Positions 1 through 9,373 of a DNA stretch of 64,000 bases are shown here, in pieces (position 1 is the first letter of the stretch; the number at the start of each line of letters is the position of its first letter). The stretch lies in NCBI RefSeq assembly GCF_037479095.1, contig NZ_JBBGZW010000002.1:806001-870000 (forward strand). Direction: 5' to 3'. The DNA comes from Pantoea nemavictus. Lineage in GTDB: Bacteria > Pseudomonadota > Gammaproteobacteria > Enterobacterales > Enterobacteriaceae. Position numbers and translations under genes: made by a program. A model generated the notes under the pieces. It worked only from the letters and a program-made list of their open reading frames with translations, was not told where the DNA came from and did not search any database.

Positions 1-2
1 TG

Positions 3-1082
3 ATCTGCGGTTATCTCGGCGACAGAATGGGGCGTCAGAAGCTGCTGGCGATTTTACTGCTGATGATTTCACTGGCGACAGCGGCAATTGGCCTGCTGCC
101 CAGCTACGCCAGCATCGGCTGGGCGGCACCGGCGCTGCTGATTTTGCTGCGCATTGTGCAGGGCTTTTCTGCCGGTGGTGAAGTCTCCGGTGCGGGTTCG
201 TTCGTCGCGGAGTACGCCGAAGATCACCGCCGCGCGATGGTGATGTCACCGCTGGTAATGGGATCGTTTATCGCTCTGCTGTTCGGCAGCTTGCTGATCA
301 GTGGATTGATCAACGTGTTCGGCAGCGAGGCGATGACCGCCTGGGTGTGGCGCGTGCCGTTTTTGCTGGCTATTCCAATGGCGTTGATTGGCGTCTACAT
401 CCGCACGCGCATTGAAGATACGCCTCACTTTCAGATGGTAAAAGCCAACAAGCGCGTGGTGCGCAATCCGCTGCGTGAAGTGCTTTCCTCAAAGCGTCAT
501 CTGAAAGCGATTGGGCTGGCGATCACCTTGCCGGCGGTCAACGGACCTGGCTATTACATCCTTTTTGTCTACATGCCGACTTATCTGAACAAAGTAATGC
601 ACTTCCAGCAGATTCAAAGCCTGATGGTCACCGCCTGCGGGTTGATCACCATTATTGGCGCGATTCCGATGATGGCCTGGCTGTCGGATCGTCTGGGGCG
701 TAAGCCGCTGCTGGTGGCCTCCGCTATCGCCATGGCGGTGCTGGCCTGGCCCTGTTTCTGGCTGTTGACGCTCGGCATGTTCCCGCTGGCGTGTATGGCG
801 GCGATTCTGCTGGCCTTTGCCTTCGCCGGACATGCTGGCGTGATTCAAGCCACGCTGGCCGAAATGTTTCCTACCAACGTGCGTTACAGCGCCTACAGCA
901 TCGGTTTCAACCTCTCCACGGTGATCTTTGGCGGCTCCGCGCCATTGCTAATGACCTGGCTAATCGGTCTGACCGGCATCGCCAGTATTCCCAGCTATAT
1001 GGTGATTTTCACCGCCGCGCTGACGCTCATCAGCACGCTGTATCTGAAAGAAACCGCCGGTAAGCCACTCGCTGCCGAGTGA
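3..1082 (+). CDS. MFS transporter, metabolite:H+ symporter type (5' partial)
   Basis: The reading frame is open from the first bases of the window, so the true start lies upstream; about 360 C-terminal residues are visible. The frame opens with the MFS loop motif GDRMGRQK, and a second copy, SDRLGRKPL, follows about 220 residues later, as expected for the two halves of a 12-helix major facilitator. GEVSGAGSFVAEYA and the overall pattern resemble the metabolite:H+ symporters (ShiA/KgtP/ProP type). It acts in the inner membrane. The stop codon is followed after 41 bases by the hydantoinase A gene, so it is probably the uptake gene for the substrate of the downstream enzymes. The substrate itself cannot be read from sequence. 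Confidence 0.9.
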   Translation: MCGYLGDRMGRQKLLAILLLMISLATAAIGLLPSYASIGWAAPALLILLRIVQGFSAGGEVSGAGSFVAEYAEDHRRAMVMSPLVMGSFIALLFGSLLISGLINVFGSEAMTAWVWRVPFLLAIPMALIGVYIRTRIEDTPHFQMVKANKRVVRNPLREVLSSKRHLKAIGLAITLPAVNGPGYYILFVYMPTYLNKVMHFQQIQSLMVTACGLITIIGAIPMMAWLSDRLGRKPLLVASAIAMAVLAWPCFWLLTLGMFPLACMAAILLAFAFAGHAGVIQATLAEMFPTNVRYSAYSIGFNLSTVIFGGSAPLLMTWLIGLTGIASIPSYMVIFTAALTLISTLYLKETAGKPLAAE

Positions 1083-1123
1083 ACGCCGTAGCAATCAGCT
1101 CACATCTGGATTTCGAGGTCACT

Positions 1124-3211
1124 ATGAAAAACGCGTCACCCTGGCGGATAGGGTTTGATATTGGCGGCACCTTTACCGATCTGGTGCTGTTGAATGATAT
1201 CTCTGGCGAAGCGCTGCGGCATAAAACCCTCACCACGCCGGAGGATCCTTCGGAAGGTGCCTACACCGGCTTAACTCAGCTGGTGGAAATGGCCGGGCTT
1301 AAAGCCAACGACATCCATACCATCACCCATGGCACCACGCTGGCTATCAATGCGCTGCTGGAACGACGGGGCGCGAAGACCGCCTTGGTGGTCACGCGCG
1401 GTTTCCGAGACGTGCTGGTGCTGGGGCGTGAGTATCGTTATGACATCTACGACCTGAACGGTGCACCGGCACAGCCGTTACTGCCGCGTTCGCAGTCATA
1501 TGAAATTAGCGAACGCGTGACGGCGCGCGGCGCGGTAATTACGCCGCTCGACGAAGCCGAAGTAGTGCAGCTGGCCGCAGAGCTGCGCGACAAAGGCTAT
1601 GAAGCGGTTGCCGTGCTGTGTATGCATGCCTATGCCTGGCCGGATCATGAGAATCAAATCGAGGCTATTTTCAGCCGCGAACTGCCCGGTGTGTCGATCT
1701 CGGTTTCGCACAAAGTGTCGCGTGAAATCCGCGAATACGACCGCGGCGTATTAACCGCCATGAATGCGTTTGTTCAGCCCAAAGCGCGACGCTACATGGC
1801 GCGTCTGGAGAACAAACTGCGTGAGGGCGGCTTCGTCTGCGACTGGCTGGTGATGGGATCGAACGGGGGGTTAATGGCACCGCAGGTTGCCGCTGATTAT
1901 CCCACGCGCATCATCGAATCTGGTCCGGCGGGCGGTATTGTCGCCACTGCCGCCTTTGCCCGGAAAAACGCCCAGCCGCAGGTGCTGGCGTTTGATATGG
2001 GCGGCACCACGGCCAAAGCCTGTGTGGTGCGAGATGGCCAACCCTCCATCACCATTGATTATGAAGTCGGGCGTGCGGATCGCTTGCTGAAAGGCAGCGG
2101 GTTGCCGGTCAAGCTGCCGGTGGTGGACATGATTGAGATTGGTGCCGGCGGCGGCAGTATCGCCCGCGTCGATTCACTCGGGTTGCTGGAAATCGGTCCG
2201 GAAAGTGCCAGCGCCTGGCCGGGGCCGGCCTGCTACGCGCGCGGCGGCGAACGGCCAACCGTCACTGACGCCAACCTGGTGCTGGGCTTGCTCGATCCCG
2301 ATGCGTTCCTCGGCGGGCGCATGCCGCTGGATGTCGCGGCGGCGCGTCAGGCAATACGCCGCGTGGCCGAGCCGCTCGGATTGAGCATTGAAGATGCCGC
2401 CTGGGGCATTCACGAAGTCGCCAATAGCAAAATGTCCGAGGCACTGCGCACCCATTGCGTTGAGAAAAACGTGAGTCCAGCACAGATGACCATGCTGGCG
2501 TTCGGCGGCGCAGGCCCGAGCCACGCCTGGTCGCTGGCAAAACAGCTGAGCGTCAAGCGCGTCTATTTCCCCAATGGTGCGGGCGTTTACTCCGCCTTCG
2601 GTTTACTAACCGCACCGCCAAGCGCCGACTTCGTACGCAGCGATCGCTGCCGCCTGCAGCCGGGCATTGATGTCAAACGCATCGCGGCGTTGTTTGCCGA
2701 AGGTTTTGACGAAGCGATCACTACGCTGGCGGCGGCTAACGCCGATCCCAACAGCGCGCTTCAGCAGAAACTCGCGGGGGTGCGCTATGTCGGTCAAGGC
2801 TCGGAACTGACCGTGACGCTGCCGGAAACCTTCCTCACCCAAGGCGATGTAACCGCCTTAATTGATACCTTTGAAGCGGCGCACCTGGCGCGCTTTGGTC
2901 GCACCTTGCCGGGACAAGGGGTGGAAGTGGTGAACTGGCGTGGCCGCGTGCAGACCACGCCGCCGACGCTGAATACCAGCGATCGATTGCGCCACGCTGA
3001 ACCCGAAGCGCGTGAGAAAAGCTTGCAGGTGTATCTGGGGCGCGAGCAGGGCTTTAGCGCCTGCCGCGTGATCCCGCGCAGCTTGCTGGTAACCGGTGAA
3101 GCGATTCACGGCCCGGCGCTGCTGCAGGAAAAAGAGTGCGCGATTTATGTCGGTCCTGGCGCGTCAGCGCAGCTGGACCCACAAGGCAATATTTTGATGG
3201 AGCTGAACTGA
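1124..3211 (+). CDS. Hydantoinase/oxoprolinase subunit A (HyuA family)
   Basis: This is a 695-residue ATP-dependent ring-opening amidohydrolase subunit of the N-methylhydantoinase A / 5-oxoprolinase family. The N-terminal ATP-binding signature DIGGTFTD is at residues 12-19, and a second nucleotide-fold motif FDMGGTTAK lies near residue 290. An in-frame GTG at 1079 would add 15 residues overlapping the transporter stop, but the ATG at 1124 has GAGGT just upstream and starts right before the conserved domain, so I chose it. The stop overlaps the ATG of subunit B by one base (TGATG arrangement), indicating translational coupling. The family hydrolyses hydantoins, 5-oxoproline or related cyclic amides with ATP; the exact substrate is unknown. 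Confidence 0.9.
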   Translation: MKNASPWRIGFDIGGTFTDLVLLNDISGEALRHKTLTTPEDPSEGAYTGLTQLVEMAGLKANDIHTITHGTTLAINALLERRGAKTALVVTRGFRDVLVLGREYRYDIYDLNGAPAQPLLPRSQSYEISERVTARGAVITPLDEAEVVQLAAELRDKGYEAVAVLCMHAYAWPDHENQIEAIFSRELPGVSISVSHKVSREIREYDRGVLTAMNAFVQPKARRYMARLENKLREGGFVCDWLVMGSNGGLMAPQVAADYPTRIIESGPAGGIVATAAFARKNAQPQVLAFDMGGTTAKACVVRDGQPSITIDYEVGRADRLLKGSGLPVKLPVVDMIEIGAGGGSIARVDSLGLLEIGPESASAWPGPACYARGGERPTVTDANLVLGLLDPDAFLGGRMPLDVAAARQAIRRVAEPLGLSIEDAAWGIHEVANSKMSEALRTHCVEKNVSPAQMTMLAFGGAGPSHAWSLAKQLSVKRVYFPNGAGVYSAFGLLTAPPSADFVRSDRCRLQPGIDVKRIAALFAEGFDEAITTLAAANADPNSALQQKLAGVRYVGQGSELTVTLPETFLTQGDVTALIDTFEAAHLARFGRTLPGQGVEVVNWRGRVQTTPPTLNTSDRLRHAEPEAREKSLQVYLGREQGFSACRVIPRSLLVTGEAIHGPALLQEKECAIYVGPGASAQLDPQGNILMELN

Positions 3212-4893
3212 TGAGTGCGACAAACCCCGATCATCTGCGTTTTCTCGACGATCCCATTAGTCTGCGCATTACATGGGATCGGCTGGTCAGTATCTCGGAA
3301 GAAGCGGCGGCCACGCTGGTCAATATGGCGTTTTCCAGCATTATCCGCGAAGTTGGCGATTACTCCTGCCTGCTGATGGACGCCAGCGGCAGTTCGCTGG
3401 CCCAACCGAAAACCAGCGTCCCGGTGTTTATTGGCACGCTACCCGCCACGGTGCGCCATCTGTTGGCAAAGTTCCCGGCGGAGACGCTAAAACCCGGTGA
3501 TGCGCTGATCACCAACGATCCCTGGCTCGGCACCGGCCATCTCAATGACGTGACGGTGGTTACGCCGGTGTTCCGCGCGGGCAAGCTGGTGGCGTTTACC
3601 GGCGCAGCGGCGCACATGTCGGACATTGGCGGCTCGCTGAATATGGGATCGTCGCGCGACATGTTCGAAGAGGGCTTCCTCATCCCACCAAGCAAATTGA
3701 TGATTGCGGGTGAGGTTAATCAGCAACTGCTGGATCTGTTCCTTGCCAACGTGCGCTCGCCGGATCAGGTTGAGGGCGATCTGCACGCCATGCTGGCGGC
3801 TAATCAGATAGGTGCCAACGGTCTGCTGGGTTTGATGGATGACCTGCAGCTGGAATCCGTTACGCCGCTGGCGGAAAAAATCCACTCGCTGACTGAAATC
3901 GCCATGCGTAAAGCGATTGAGGCGGTGCCGGATGGGCGCTATGAAGCGGCGGTCGATATTGGTGACTATGAAGGGGATATCCATCTCAACGTGGCGGTAA
4001 TTGTTGAGGGGAGCAACATCACTATCGACTACGCCGGCTCCTCCGCGGAATCGCTGTTTGGCAGCAACTGTCCTATGTCGTTCACCTATGCCTACAGCGT
4101 TTATCCGCTGAAGTGCCTGCTGGAGCCGCATCTGCCGAATAACGAAGGCTGCTTCAAATCCATCACCGTCACCGCGCCGGAAGGCTCGATTGCCAATGCG
4201 CGTCCACCTTGTGCGGTCGAGATGCGCAACCGTGTTGGGCATATGGCGCACGCGGCGATTTTTACTGCGCTAGCGGAGATCATGCCGGATCGCGTGATGG
4301 GCCACTCCGGCAGTGCGCCGGTGACCTGCGATGTGTTCGCCGGGCAGTTTGATGACGGGCGGCGGTTTGTTGAAAGCCTGTGCGTGAACGGCGGTACCGG
4401 CGCACGCCCTGCCGCAGACGGCATTGTCACCGGCTTTCCCGGCAACATGTCCTCCACACCGGTGGAACTGATTGAATCTGCCACACCGCTGCTGTTCCTG
4501 CAGAAATCCATCGTTCCCGATTCCGGCGGTGCCGGTCGCTATCGTGGCGGCGTGGCGCAACGCATGGTGATTCGTAATACCAGTAAATATCCGCTTTCGC
4601 ACAGCATGTTCTATTCGCGACAAAAACACGCGGCAGAAGGCGTTTTGGGCGCGGCGGCGGGTGCGCCTAACTTTGTGGCAATTAACGGCGAATCGCTGGC
4701 GAAACCGGTCGGCCGCCATGATGTGTTACCTGGCGATGAAGTCACCATTCAAATGCCAGGTGGCGGCGGCAAGATGCCGGTGGCCGAACGCGATCTTAAG
4801 GCCATTTTGTGGGACGTACAGGAAGGTTACATCACTGAAGCAGGCGCGTTGCGTGATTATGGCGTGAACCTGAATGAAGCTAAAAGGAGTTAA
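3211..4893 (+). CDS. Hydantoinase/oxoprolinase subunit B (HyuB family)
   Basis: This 560-residue protein is the partner subunit of the preceding HyuA. It shows the family landmarks: TNDPWLGTGHLNDV in the first third, GGTGARPAADG in the middle and a glycine-rich MPGGGGK segment near the C-terminus. Frames open further upstream, but the ATG at 3211 overlaps the hyuA stop and gives the usual family N-terminus with a catalytic-domain start (DPISLRITWDRL). A and B form one cytosolic complex in known members. A short-chain dehydrogenase starts four bases after the stop, so the operon continues. Confidence 0.9.
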   Translation: MSATNPDHLRFLDDPISLRITWDRLVSISEEAAATLVNMAFSSIIREVGDYSCLLMDASGSSLAQPKTSVPVFIGTLPATVRHLLAKFPAETLKPGDALITNDPWLGTGHLNDVTVVTPVFRAGKLVAFTGAAAHMSDIGGSLNMGSSRDMFEEGFLIPPSKLMIAGEVNQQLLDLFLANVRSPDQVEGDLHAMLAANQIGANGLLGLMDDLQLESVTPLAEKIHSLTEIAMRKAIEAVPDGRYEAAVDIGDYEGDIHLNVAVIVEGSNITIDYAGSSAESLFGSNCPMSFTYAYSVYPLKCLLEPHLPNNEGCFKSITVTAPEGSIANARPPCAVEMRNRVGHMAHAAIFTALAEIMPDRVMGHSGSAPVTCDVFAGQFDDGRRFVESLCVNGGTGARPAADGIVTGFPGNMSSTPVELIESATPLLFLQKSIVPDSGGAGRYRGGVAQRMVIRNTSKYPLSHSMFYSRQKHAAEGVLGAAAGAPNFVAINGESLAKPVGRHDVLPGDEVTIQMPGGGGKMPVAERDLKAILWDVQEGYITEAGALRDYGVNLNEAKRS

Positions 4894-4896
4894 AGC

Positions 4897-5706
4897 ATGG
4901 ATTCGTTAACGGGAAAAGTAGTGCTGATTACCGGTGCTGGCAGCGGCATTGGCAAAGCAGCCGCGGCGGGATTTGCCGCACGTGGCGCCCAGGTGGTGTT
5001 AGTGGGTCGTCGCCAGTCGGTGCTGGACGAGGTCGCAGCAAGCTTGCAGGCGCAGGGCGGCACGGTATGCGCTTATGCCGCAGACATCGCGCAAAAAACC
5101 GAGGTTGAAGCGCTGGTGGCGTGGGCGATTGCCGAATTGGGACGCGTCGATATTCTGGTCAACAATGCCGGTAGCGCCAGCAAAACCCTGAACGCGCGCT
5201 GGATTGCCGAAGAGGAGTGGGATCAGGTACAGGACGTCAATATGAAAGCGGTGTTCCTGCTGACGCAGGCGCTGCTGCCGGAGATGTTAGCGCGCAAGGA
5301 CGGCACCATCATCACCGTCTCCTCGCTCGCTGCGCTGCGGCCTAATCTGCTGGGCGGCGCGGCATACGGCGCGGCGAAGGCGGCGGTGCGTAACTTCATG
5401 ACCTATCTGCACAACACCTTTCGCAATGACGGCATTCGCTCAACCTGCATTCTGCCTGGAGAGGTGAACACGCCGATTATGGATAACCGCGCCAATCCAC
5501 CGGATCAGGCAGTTCGCGATGGCATGGTGCAGCCGGAAGATGTGGCTGAAGCCATTCTGCTGTGTGCCAGTTTGCCGGCACGTACGGTGGTGGAAGAGTT
5601 GATTGTCGCGCCGACTTTCCTGCGCGATCTCTCCGGCGATCTCGAGATCAGCCGCTGGAAAAATGCCCCGGCAATGTGCCAGGCCGAACGTGAAAAACCT
5701 GAATAG
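4897..5706 (+). CDS. SDR family NAD(P)-dependent oxidoreductase
   Basis: A classical short-chain dehydrogenase of 269 residues. The Rossmann cofactor motif TGAGSGIG is at residues 13-20, NNAG follows in the middle, and the catalytic pair is Tyr157 and Lys161 in YGAAK. It starts three bases after the hyuB stop, preceded by AAAAGGAG, and is followed eight bases later by an aminotransferase, so all are likely co-transcribed. It probably oxidises or reduces a hydroxyl or keto intermediate of the same pathway; the substrate is not evident. Confidence 0.9.
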   Translation: MDSLTGKVVLITGAGSGIGKAAAAGFAARGAQVVLVGRRQSVLDEVAASLQAQGGTVCAYAADIAQKTEVEALVAWAIAELGRVDILVNNAGSASKTLNARWIAEEEWDQVQDVNMKAVFLLTQALLPEMLARKDGTIITVSSLAALRPNLLGGAAYGAAKAAVRNFMTYLHNTFRNDGIRSTCILPGEVNTPIMDNRANPPDQAVRDGMVQPEDVAEAILLCASLPARTVVEELIVAPTFLRDLSGDLEISRWKNAPAMCQAEREKPE

Positions 5707-5714
5707 GACACCTT

Positions 5715-6866
5715 ATGTCGAGCCAAATGTTTAAAGCCGCCGAGGCGGTGTTACGCGTAGAGCGCACTTCGCTGCGGGTGCAGCAACCCGCGTCCAGCGG
5801 CGATATGGTTTCACTGGCGATGGGCGAACCGGATTTCGACACGCCGCCGCGGATTGTGCAGGCGGCGGTGGAAGCACTGCAGGCGGGATATACCCATTAC
5901 GCGCCGTTGCTCGGTGACAAAGCACTGTGTAGCGCGCTGGCGGATGAGGTGTCAGCACAGAGCGGCAAAGCGGTGAAAGCCGGTGAGATCCTTGTCACCC
6001 ACGGCGGCACCGCCGGTCTGGCGGCGGCGATTCTCTCCATCGTCAATCCTGGCGACCGCGTGGTGATCCCCGATCCCACCTATTCGCTGTACGCGGATTT
6101 AGTAAATATGGCCGGCGGCATCTGCGTGCCAATGCCGTGCCGGGCTGATTTGCACTGGGATTTGGATCGGTTGGACCACGCGCTCGACGGCGCGAAACTG
6201 TTCGTGTTCTGCAATCCCGGCAATCCCACCGGCATTGTGCACAGCCGCGCGGAAATTGACGCGCTCGGCCAACTGGTGAATAAGCACGATACGCTGGTAA
6301 TTGCCGATGAAGCCTATAGCGATCTGGTGTTTACCGATCGTCCGTTTACTTCGGTGCTGCACATTGCCGCTTTTGCCGGACGCACGCTGTTCTGTCAGAC
6401 TTTCTCTAAAAGCTACGCGATGACCGGCTGGCGCGTGGGATATCTGGCGGGGCCAGCGGAGATGATCGCCGCTGCGGCGCGCGTGCACAATACGGTGAAC
6501 GGATCGGTGAACAGCGCGGTGCAGCGTGCGGCGCTGGTGGCGCTGACGCAGTGTAAAGATGACGTAAAACGTATGTATGATGTCTACCGCCAGCGTCGCG
6601 TGCTGATGATGGAAGGATTATCGGCCATTCCAGAGCTAAAACTGAATGAACCAGAAGGCGCGTTTTACTGCTTCCCGGCTTATTCGTTGTCGATTCCGGC
6701 GATTGATATGGTATCGCTGCTACGCGAACAAGGCATCGCGGTGCGGCCTGGCAGTGAGTTTGGCGCGGCGGGCGAAGGGCATTTACGCCTCTCTTACGCT
6801 GCCAGCAGTGAAGCCATCATTGAAGGTGTGCGCCGTTTGAAGCGCGGCCTGGCCAGTTTCAAGTAA
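5715..6866 (+). CDS. Pyridoxal-phosphate-dependent aminotransferase, class I/II
   Basis: This 383-residue fold-type I aminotransferase resembles aspartate/aromatic aminotransferases. The PLP-binding lysine is Lys232 in SFSKSYAMTGWRVGY, with NPGNPTG and DEAYSDL upstream as in the family. It follows the SDR in the same operon (RBS AGGA just before the ATG). With the hydantoinase-type complex it suggests conversion of a released amino acid to a keto acid, or the reverse; the glutamate-dehydrogenase-like gene further on could recycle the amino donor. This pathway order is inference. Confidence 0.9.
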   Translation: MSSQMFKAAEAVLRVERTSLRVQQPASSGDMVSLAMGEPDFDTPPRIVQAAVEALQAGYTHYAPLLGDKALCSALADEVSAQSGKAVKAGEILVTHGGTAGLAAAILSIVNPGDRVVIPDPTYSLYADLVNMAGGICVPMPCRADLHWDLDRLDHALDGAKLFVFCNPGNPTGIVHSRAEIDALGQLVNKHDTLVIADEAYSDLVFTDRPFTSVLHIAAFAGRTLFCQTFSKSYAMTGWRVGYLAGPAEMIAAAARVHNTVNGSVNSAVQRAALVALTQCKDDVKRMYDVYRQRRVLMMEGLSAIPELKLNEPEGAFYCFPAYSLSIPAIDMVSLLREQGIAVRPGSEFGAAGEGHLRLSYAASSEAIIEGVRRLKRGLASFK

Positions 6867-6896
6867 CATCAGCAAGTTTGAGGAAGCACACCCACC

Positions 6897-7517
6897 ATGA
6901 CGGGAAAACCGATGCGCAGTGATACCGAAAGAAACCGCAAGAACCTGATTCAGGCAGCTGCCCGCTTGTTCGAGCGCTCCGAAACCCCGATAAGCATGAC
7001 GGAAATCGCCTCAGAAGCTGGCGTCTCCGTGGCTACCGCCTATCGTCAGTTTACGTCGGTAGAAGAGGTGCTGAATGCTTATCGTCAGGACGTGGGACAA
7101 CTGCTGTTGGATTACAGTCTGGAACAATCCTGCAGCGGTTTACTGAAGCTGGAAAAAGTCAGCCGTTACTGGATCAAGCTGGTACGTGAGCGCGGTGCGG
7201 CGATGGTGCCGATGCGTAATCGGCGCGGCTATCTGGAACGCTTATGGGAAGGCGCGGAATACCTGCTAGTACAGGCTGACGCGCTGCGACCCGCGCTACG
7301 CGAAGCGATGGAAGAGATGGAACTGCCAGATATCGGCGATAAGGCGGTGTTCCTGTGGAATATCCTTTTCGATCCACGTGAAATTTTTGATTTGCTGGAC
7401 ACGGTAGGACTGACGGAAAAACAGGTGGGAACCCAGCTGATGTCGGTTCTGGTTGGCGGTTTACGCGGCTTCGCTACCGCGAATGAGTTTACCGTCGAAG
7501 CCAGCCGCAGCAAATAA
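6897..7517 (+). CDS. TetR/AcrR family transcriptional regulator
   Basis: A 206-residue protein with an N-terminal TetR helix-turn-helix (AARLFERSETPISMTEIASEAGVSVATAYRQF by position, about residues 20-50) and a C-terminal effector domain typical of the SACE_7040/AcrR type. GAGGAAG lies 11 bases before the ATG. It is encoded in the same direction 30 bases after the aminotransferase, so it probably belongs to the operon and may autoregulate it. The ligand is unknown. Confidence 0.88.
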   Translation: MTGKPMRSDTERNRKNLIQAAARLFERSETPISMTEIASEAGVSVATAYRQFTSVEEVLNAYRQDVGQLLLDYSLEQSCSGLLKLEKVSRYWIKLVRERGAAMVPMRNRRGYLERLWEGAEYLLVQADALRPALREAMEEMELPDIGDKAVFLWNILFDPREIFDLLDTVGLTEKQVGTQLMSVLVGGLRGFATANEFTVEASRSK

Positions 7518-7521
7518 TCCA

Positions 7522-7545
7522 GGCCGCCTCGCGCGGCCATTTCTC
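7522..7545 (+). terminator. Possible rho-independent terminator after the TetR gene
   Basis: GGCCGC and GCGGCC form a six-pair stem with a five-base loop, followed by ATTTCTC. It lies directly after the regulator stop and would end the hydantoinase operon. The U tract is poor, so the call is moderate. Confidence 0.45.
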
Positions 7546-7615
7546 AGCAACATCTAACTATCACATCGCCCTGTGAGGCCATCGTGCGCCCTGCATCCGG
7601 CAATAAGGTGAAATG

Positions 7616-8887
7616 ATGAGTGTACTTTCGTATGTTTCAGCAGATAACAATTCCGCGTGGGCGACCTACCTGGCGCAGGTTGAGCGCGTGCTGCCACATC
7701 TTGGAGAGCTGGCGCGCTGGGCCGACACGCTGCGTCACCCGAAGCGGGCATTAATCGTTGATATTCCATTAGAAATGGATGATGGCAGCGTGCGTCATTT
7801 CGAAGGTTATCGGGTACAACACAATCTCTCACGCGGCCCCGGCAAAGGCGGCGTGCGCTATCATCCAGATGTCACGCTGGAAGAGGTGATGGCGCTGTCA
7901 GCATGGATGACGGTGAAGTGCGCCGCACTCAATCTACCGTTTGGCGGCGCAAAAGGCGGCATTCGTGTCGACCCGCGCGAGCTGTCACATAAAGAACTGG
8001 AAAGGCTGACGCGCCGCTATACCAGTGAAATCGGCACTATTATTGGACCGCAGCAGGATATTCCGGCGCCAGACGTCGGTACCAATCCGCAAGTGATGGC
8101 GTGGATGATGGATACCTGGTCGATGAATGTCGGCACCACCTGCACCGGCGTGGTCACCGGCAAACCTATCCATCTCGGCGGTTCACTGGGGCGTGTGAAA
8201 GCGACCGGGCGCGGCGTATTTATCACCGGCAGAGCCATGGCGCAACGCATCGGGCTGTCACTGGAAAACTGCCGCGTGGCGGTGCAAGGATTGGGGAACG
8301 TCGGCAGCGTCGCCGCCGAGTTGTTCAGTGAGGCCGGAGCGAGAGTGGTCAGCGTGCAGGATCACAGCGCCACGCTCTACAACGCGAATGGTATCAATAT
8401 TTCTGCGCTGGTCGCCTGGCAACAGCAGAAGGGCTGCATTGCCGGTTTTAGCGGCGCCACCGCCATCAGCCACGAAGCCTTCTGGGAGCAAGGCTATGAC
8501 ATTCTGATCCCGGCGGCGCTAGAAGGACAAATTACCGCCGATCGTGCCAGAAAGCTGGTCTGCCGCCTGGTCCTTGAAGGAGCAAATGGTCCAACCTTAC
8601 CCACCGCGGATGACATTTTGCGCGAGCGAAACATCATCGTGGTTCCCGATGTGATTTGTAACGCCGGTGGCGTAACCGTGAGTTATTTCGAATGGGTACA
8701 GGACTTCTCCAGCTTTTTCTGGAGCGAGGATGAGATCAACGCCCGGCTGGACCGCATCATGGAACAAGCGCTGCTGGCGGTGTGGGAAAAATCACAGGAA
8801 ATTGGCGCAACCTTAAGAACGGCTGCCTATGCGGTGGCGTGTGAACGGATTCTGACAGCACGCAAAGAGCGTGGGTTGTATCCGTAA
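7616..8887 (+). CDS. Glu/Leu/Phe/Val dehydrogenase family protein
   Basis: This 423-residue protein belongs to the glutamate dehydrogenase superfamily. It has the substrate/catalytic motif FGGAKGGI at about residue 110, [13 protein letters not shown] after it, and the nucleotide-binding segment QGLGNVGS in the second half. The length fits the hexameric NAD-type GdhA (about 420). Two ATGs stand in tandem at 7613 and 7616; AAGGTG at 7605-7610 is better spaced for 7616. The reaction is oxidative deamination of glutamate (or another amino acid) to a 2-oxoacid plus ammonia, or the reverse. It is a single gene behind the hydantoinase operon and may interconvert its ammonia or glutamate. Confidence 0.92.
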   Translation: MSVLSYVSADNNSAWATYLAQVERVLPHLGELARWADTLRHPKRALIVDIPLEMDDGSVRHFEGYRVQHNLSRGPGKGGVRYHPDVTLEEVMALSAWMTVKCAALNLPFGGAKGGIRVDPRELSHKELERLTRRYTSEIGTIIGPQQDIPAPDVGTNPQVMAWMMDTWSMNVGTTCTGVVTGKPIHLGGSLGRVKATGRGVFITGRAMAQRIGLSLENCRVAVQGLGNVGSVAAELFSEAGARVVSVQDHSATLYNANGINISALVAWQQQKGCIAGFSGATAISHEAFWEQGYDILIPAALEGQITADRARKLVCRLVLEGANGPTLPTADDILRERNIIVVPDVICNAGGVTVSYFEWVQDFSSFFWSEDEINARLDRIMEQALLAVWEKSQEIGATLRTAAYAVACERILTARKERGLYP

Positions 8888-8893
8888 GGATGT

Positions 8894-8920
8894 GAAGGGG
8901 CATCAGTTTGATGCCCCTTC
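8894..8920 (+). terminator. Hairpin terminator after the dehydrogenase
   Basis: GAAGGGGCATC and GATGCCCCTTC form a perfect 11-pair stem around AGTTT, starting seven bases after the stop codon. The base run after it is not a clean U tract, so efficiency is uncertain. Confidence 0.65.
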
Positions 8921-9018
8921 AATGCGTTTTGCGCATTACACAATTAAATCGACGTGTTCGCCGCCTGACATTATGACTCCCAGCGTCAGATCGCCGCTAC
9001 AGAGCCAGCAATATCTAA

Positions 9019-9144
9019 TTAATGTGCTGACGGCTGCCAGGTGCCAACCTCCTGGGCATTGATCGGTTTCGGCAGCAGCTTGGCGTTATAAAAGGCAGCA
9101 GCAAGAGTGAGTGACACGATTATTCGCGAGGTCAGGGCGCGCAT
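9019..9144 (-). CDS. Candidate small protein, 41 residues, hydrophobic N-terminus
   Basis: A short frame on the minus strand in the 480-base gap between two plus-strand genes. The ATG at 9144 is preceded by AAGGA with a six-base spacer, which is a good ribosome site. The peptide begins MRALTSRIIVSLTLAAAF, a basic start followed by a hydrophobic stretch, and ends with a proline-rich tail (KLLPKPINAQEVGTWQPSAH). It could be a secreted or membrane-associated small protein. No family is recognised. A 22-base perfect palindrome and a 16-base one lie upstream on its own strand. Confidence 0.4.
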   Translation of the reverse strand: MRALTSRIIVSLTLAAAFYNAKLLPKPINAQEVGTWQPSAH

Positions 9145-9160
9145 GGAAAATCCTTGAAAG

Positions 9161-9182
9161 TTTATGATTTCAAAATCATAAA
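9161..9182. promoter_or_regulatory. Perfect inverted repeat upstream of the small ORF
   Basis: Two 10-base arms (TTTATGATTT and AAATCATAAA) are separated by CA. It sits about 17-40 bases before the start of the small minus-strand frame, where it could be an operator or a leader hairpin. The binding factor is unknown. Confidence 0.35.
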
Positions 9183-9223
9183 GCGCGGCTCTGGCTAAAC
9201 CAAAACGCATGTTTGCATAAGCT

Positions 9224-9239
9224 ATGCGCAATTGCGCAT
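9224..9239. promoter_or_regulatory. 16-bp perfect palindrome
   Basis: ATGCGCAATTGCGCAT is fully palindromic and lies between the minus-strand small frame and the plus-strand GtrII-like gene. A shared operator is possible, but it also resembles the short GC-rich palindromes scattered through this genome. Confidence 0.3.
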
Positions 9240-9373
9240 TACAACTTTGCATCGACGCTCACAGAGTTGGCGCAAGGTACGAGAATAGTCTCAATGACTT
9301 AAGCGTTTCCTTCTATATTGACTGAGTGACCCGCGTAAAATTTTGCCCATCAATCAACTGATTCGGAGTGGAA

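Noticed and set aside
3487..4251. Long open frame on the minus strand inside the hydantoinase B gene
   Set aside because: It is fully opposite a well-conserved gene, lacks family features and has Arg/His-rich composition typical of antisense frames.
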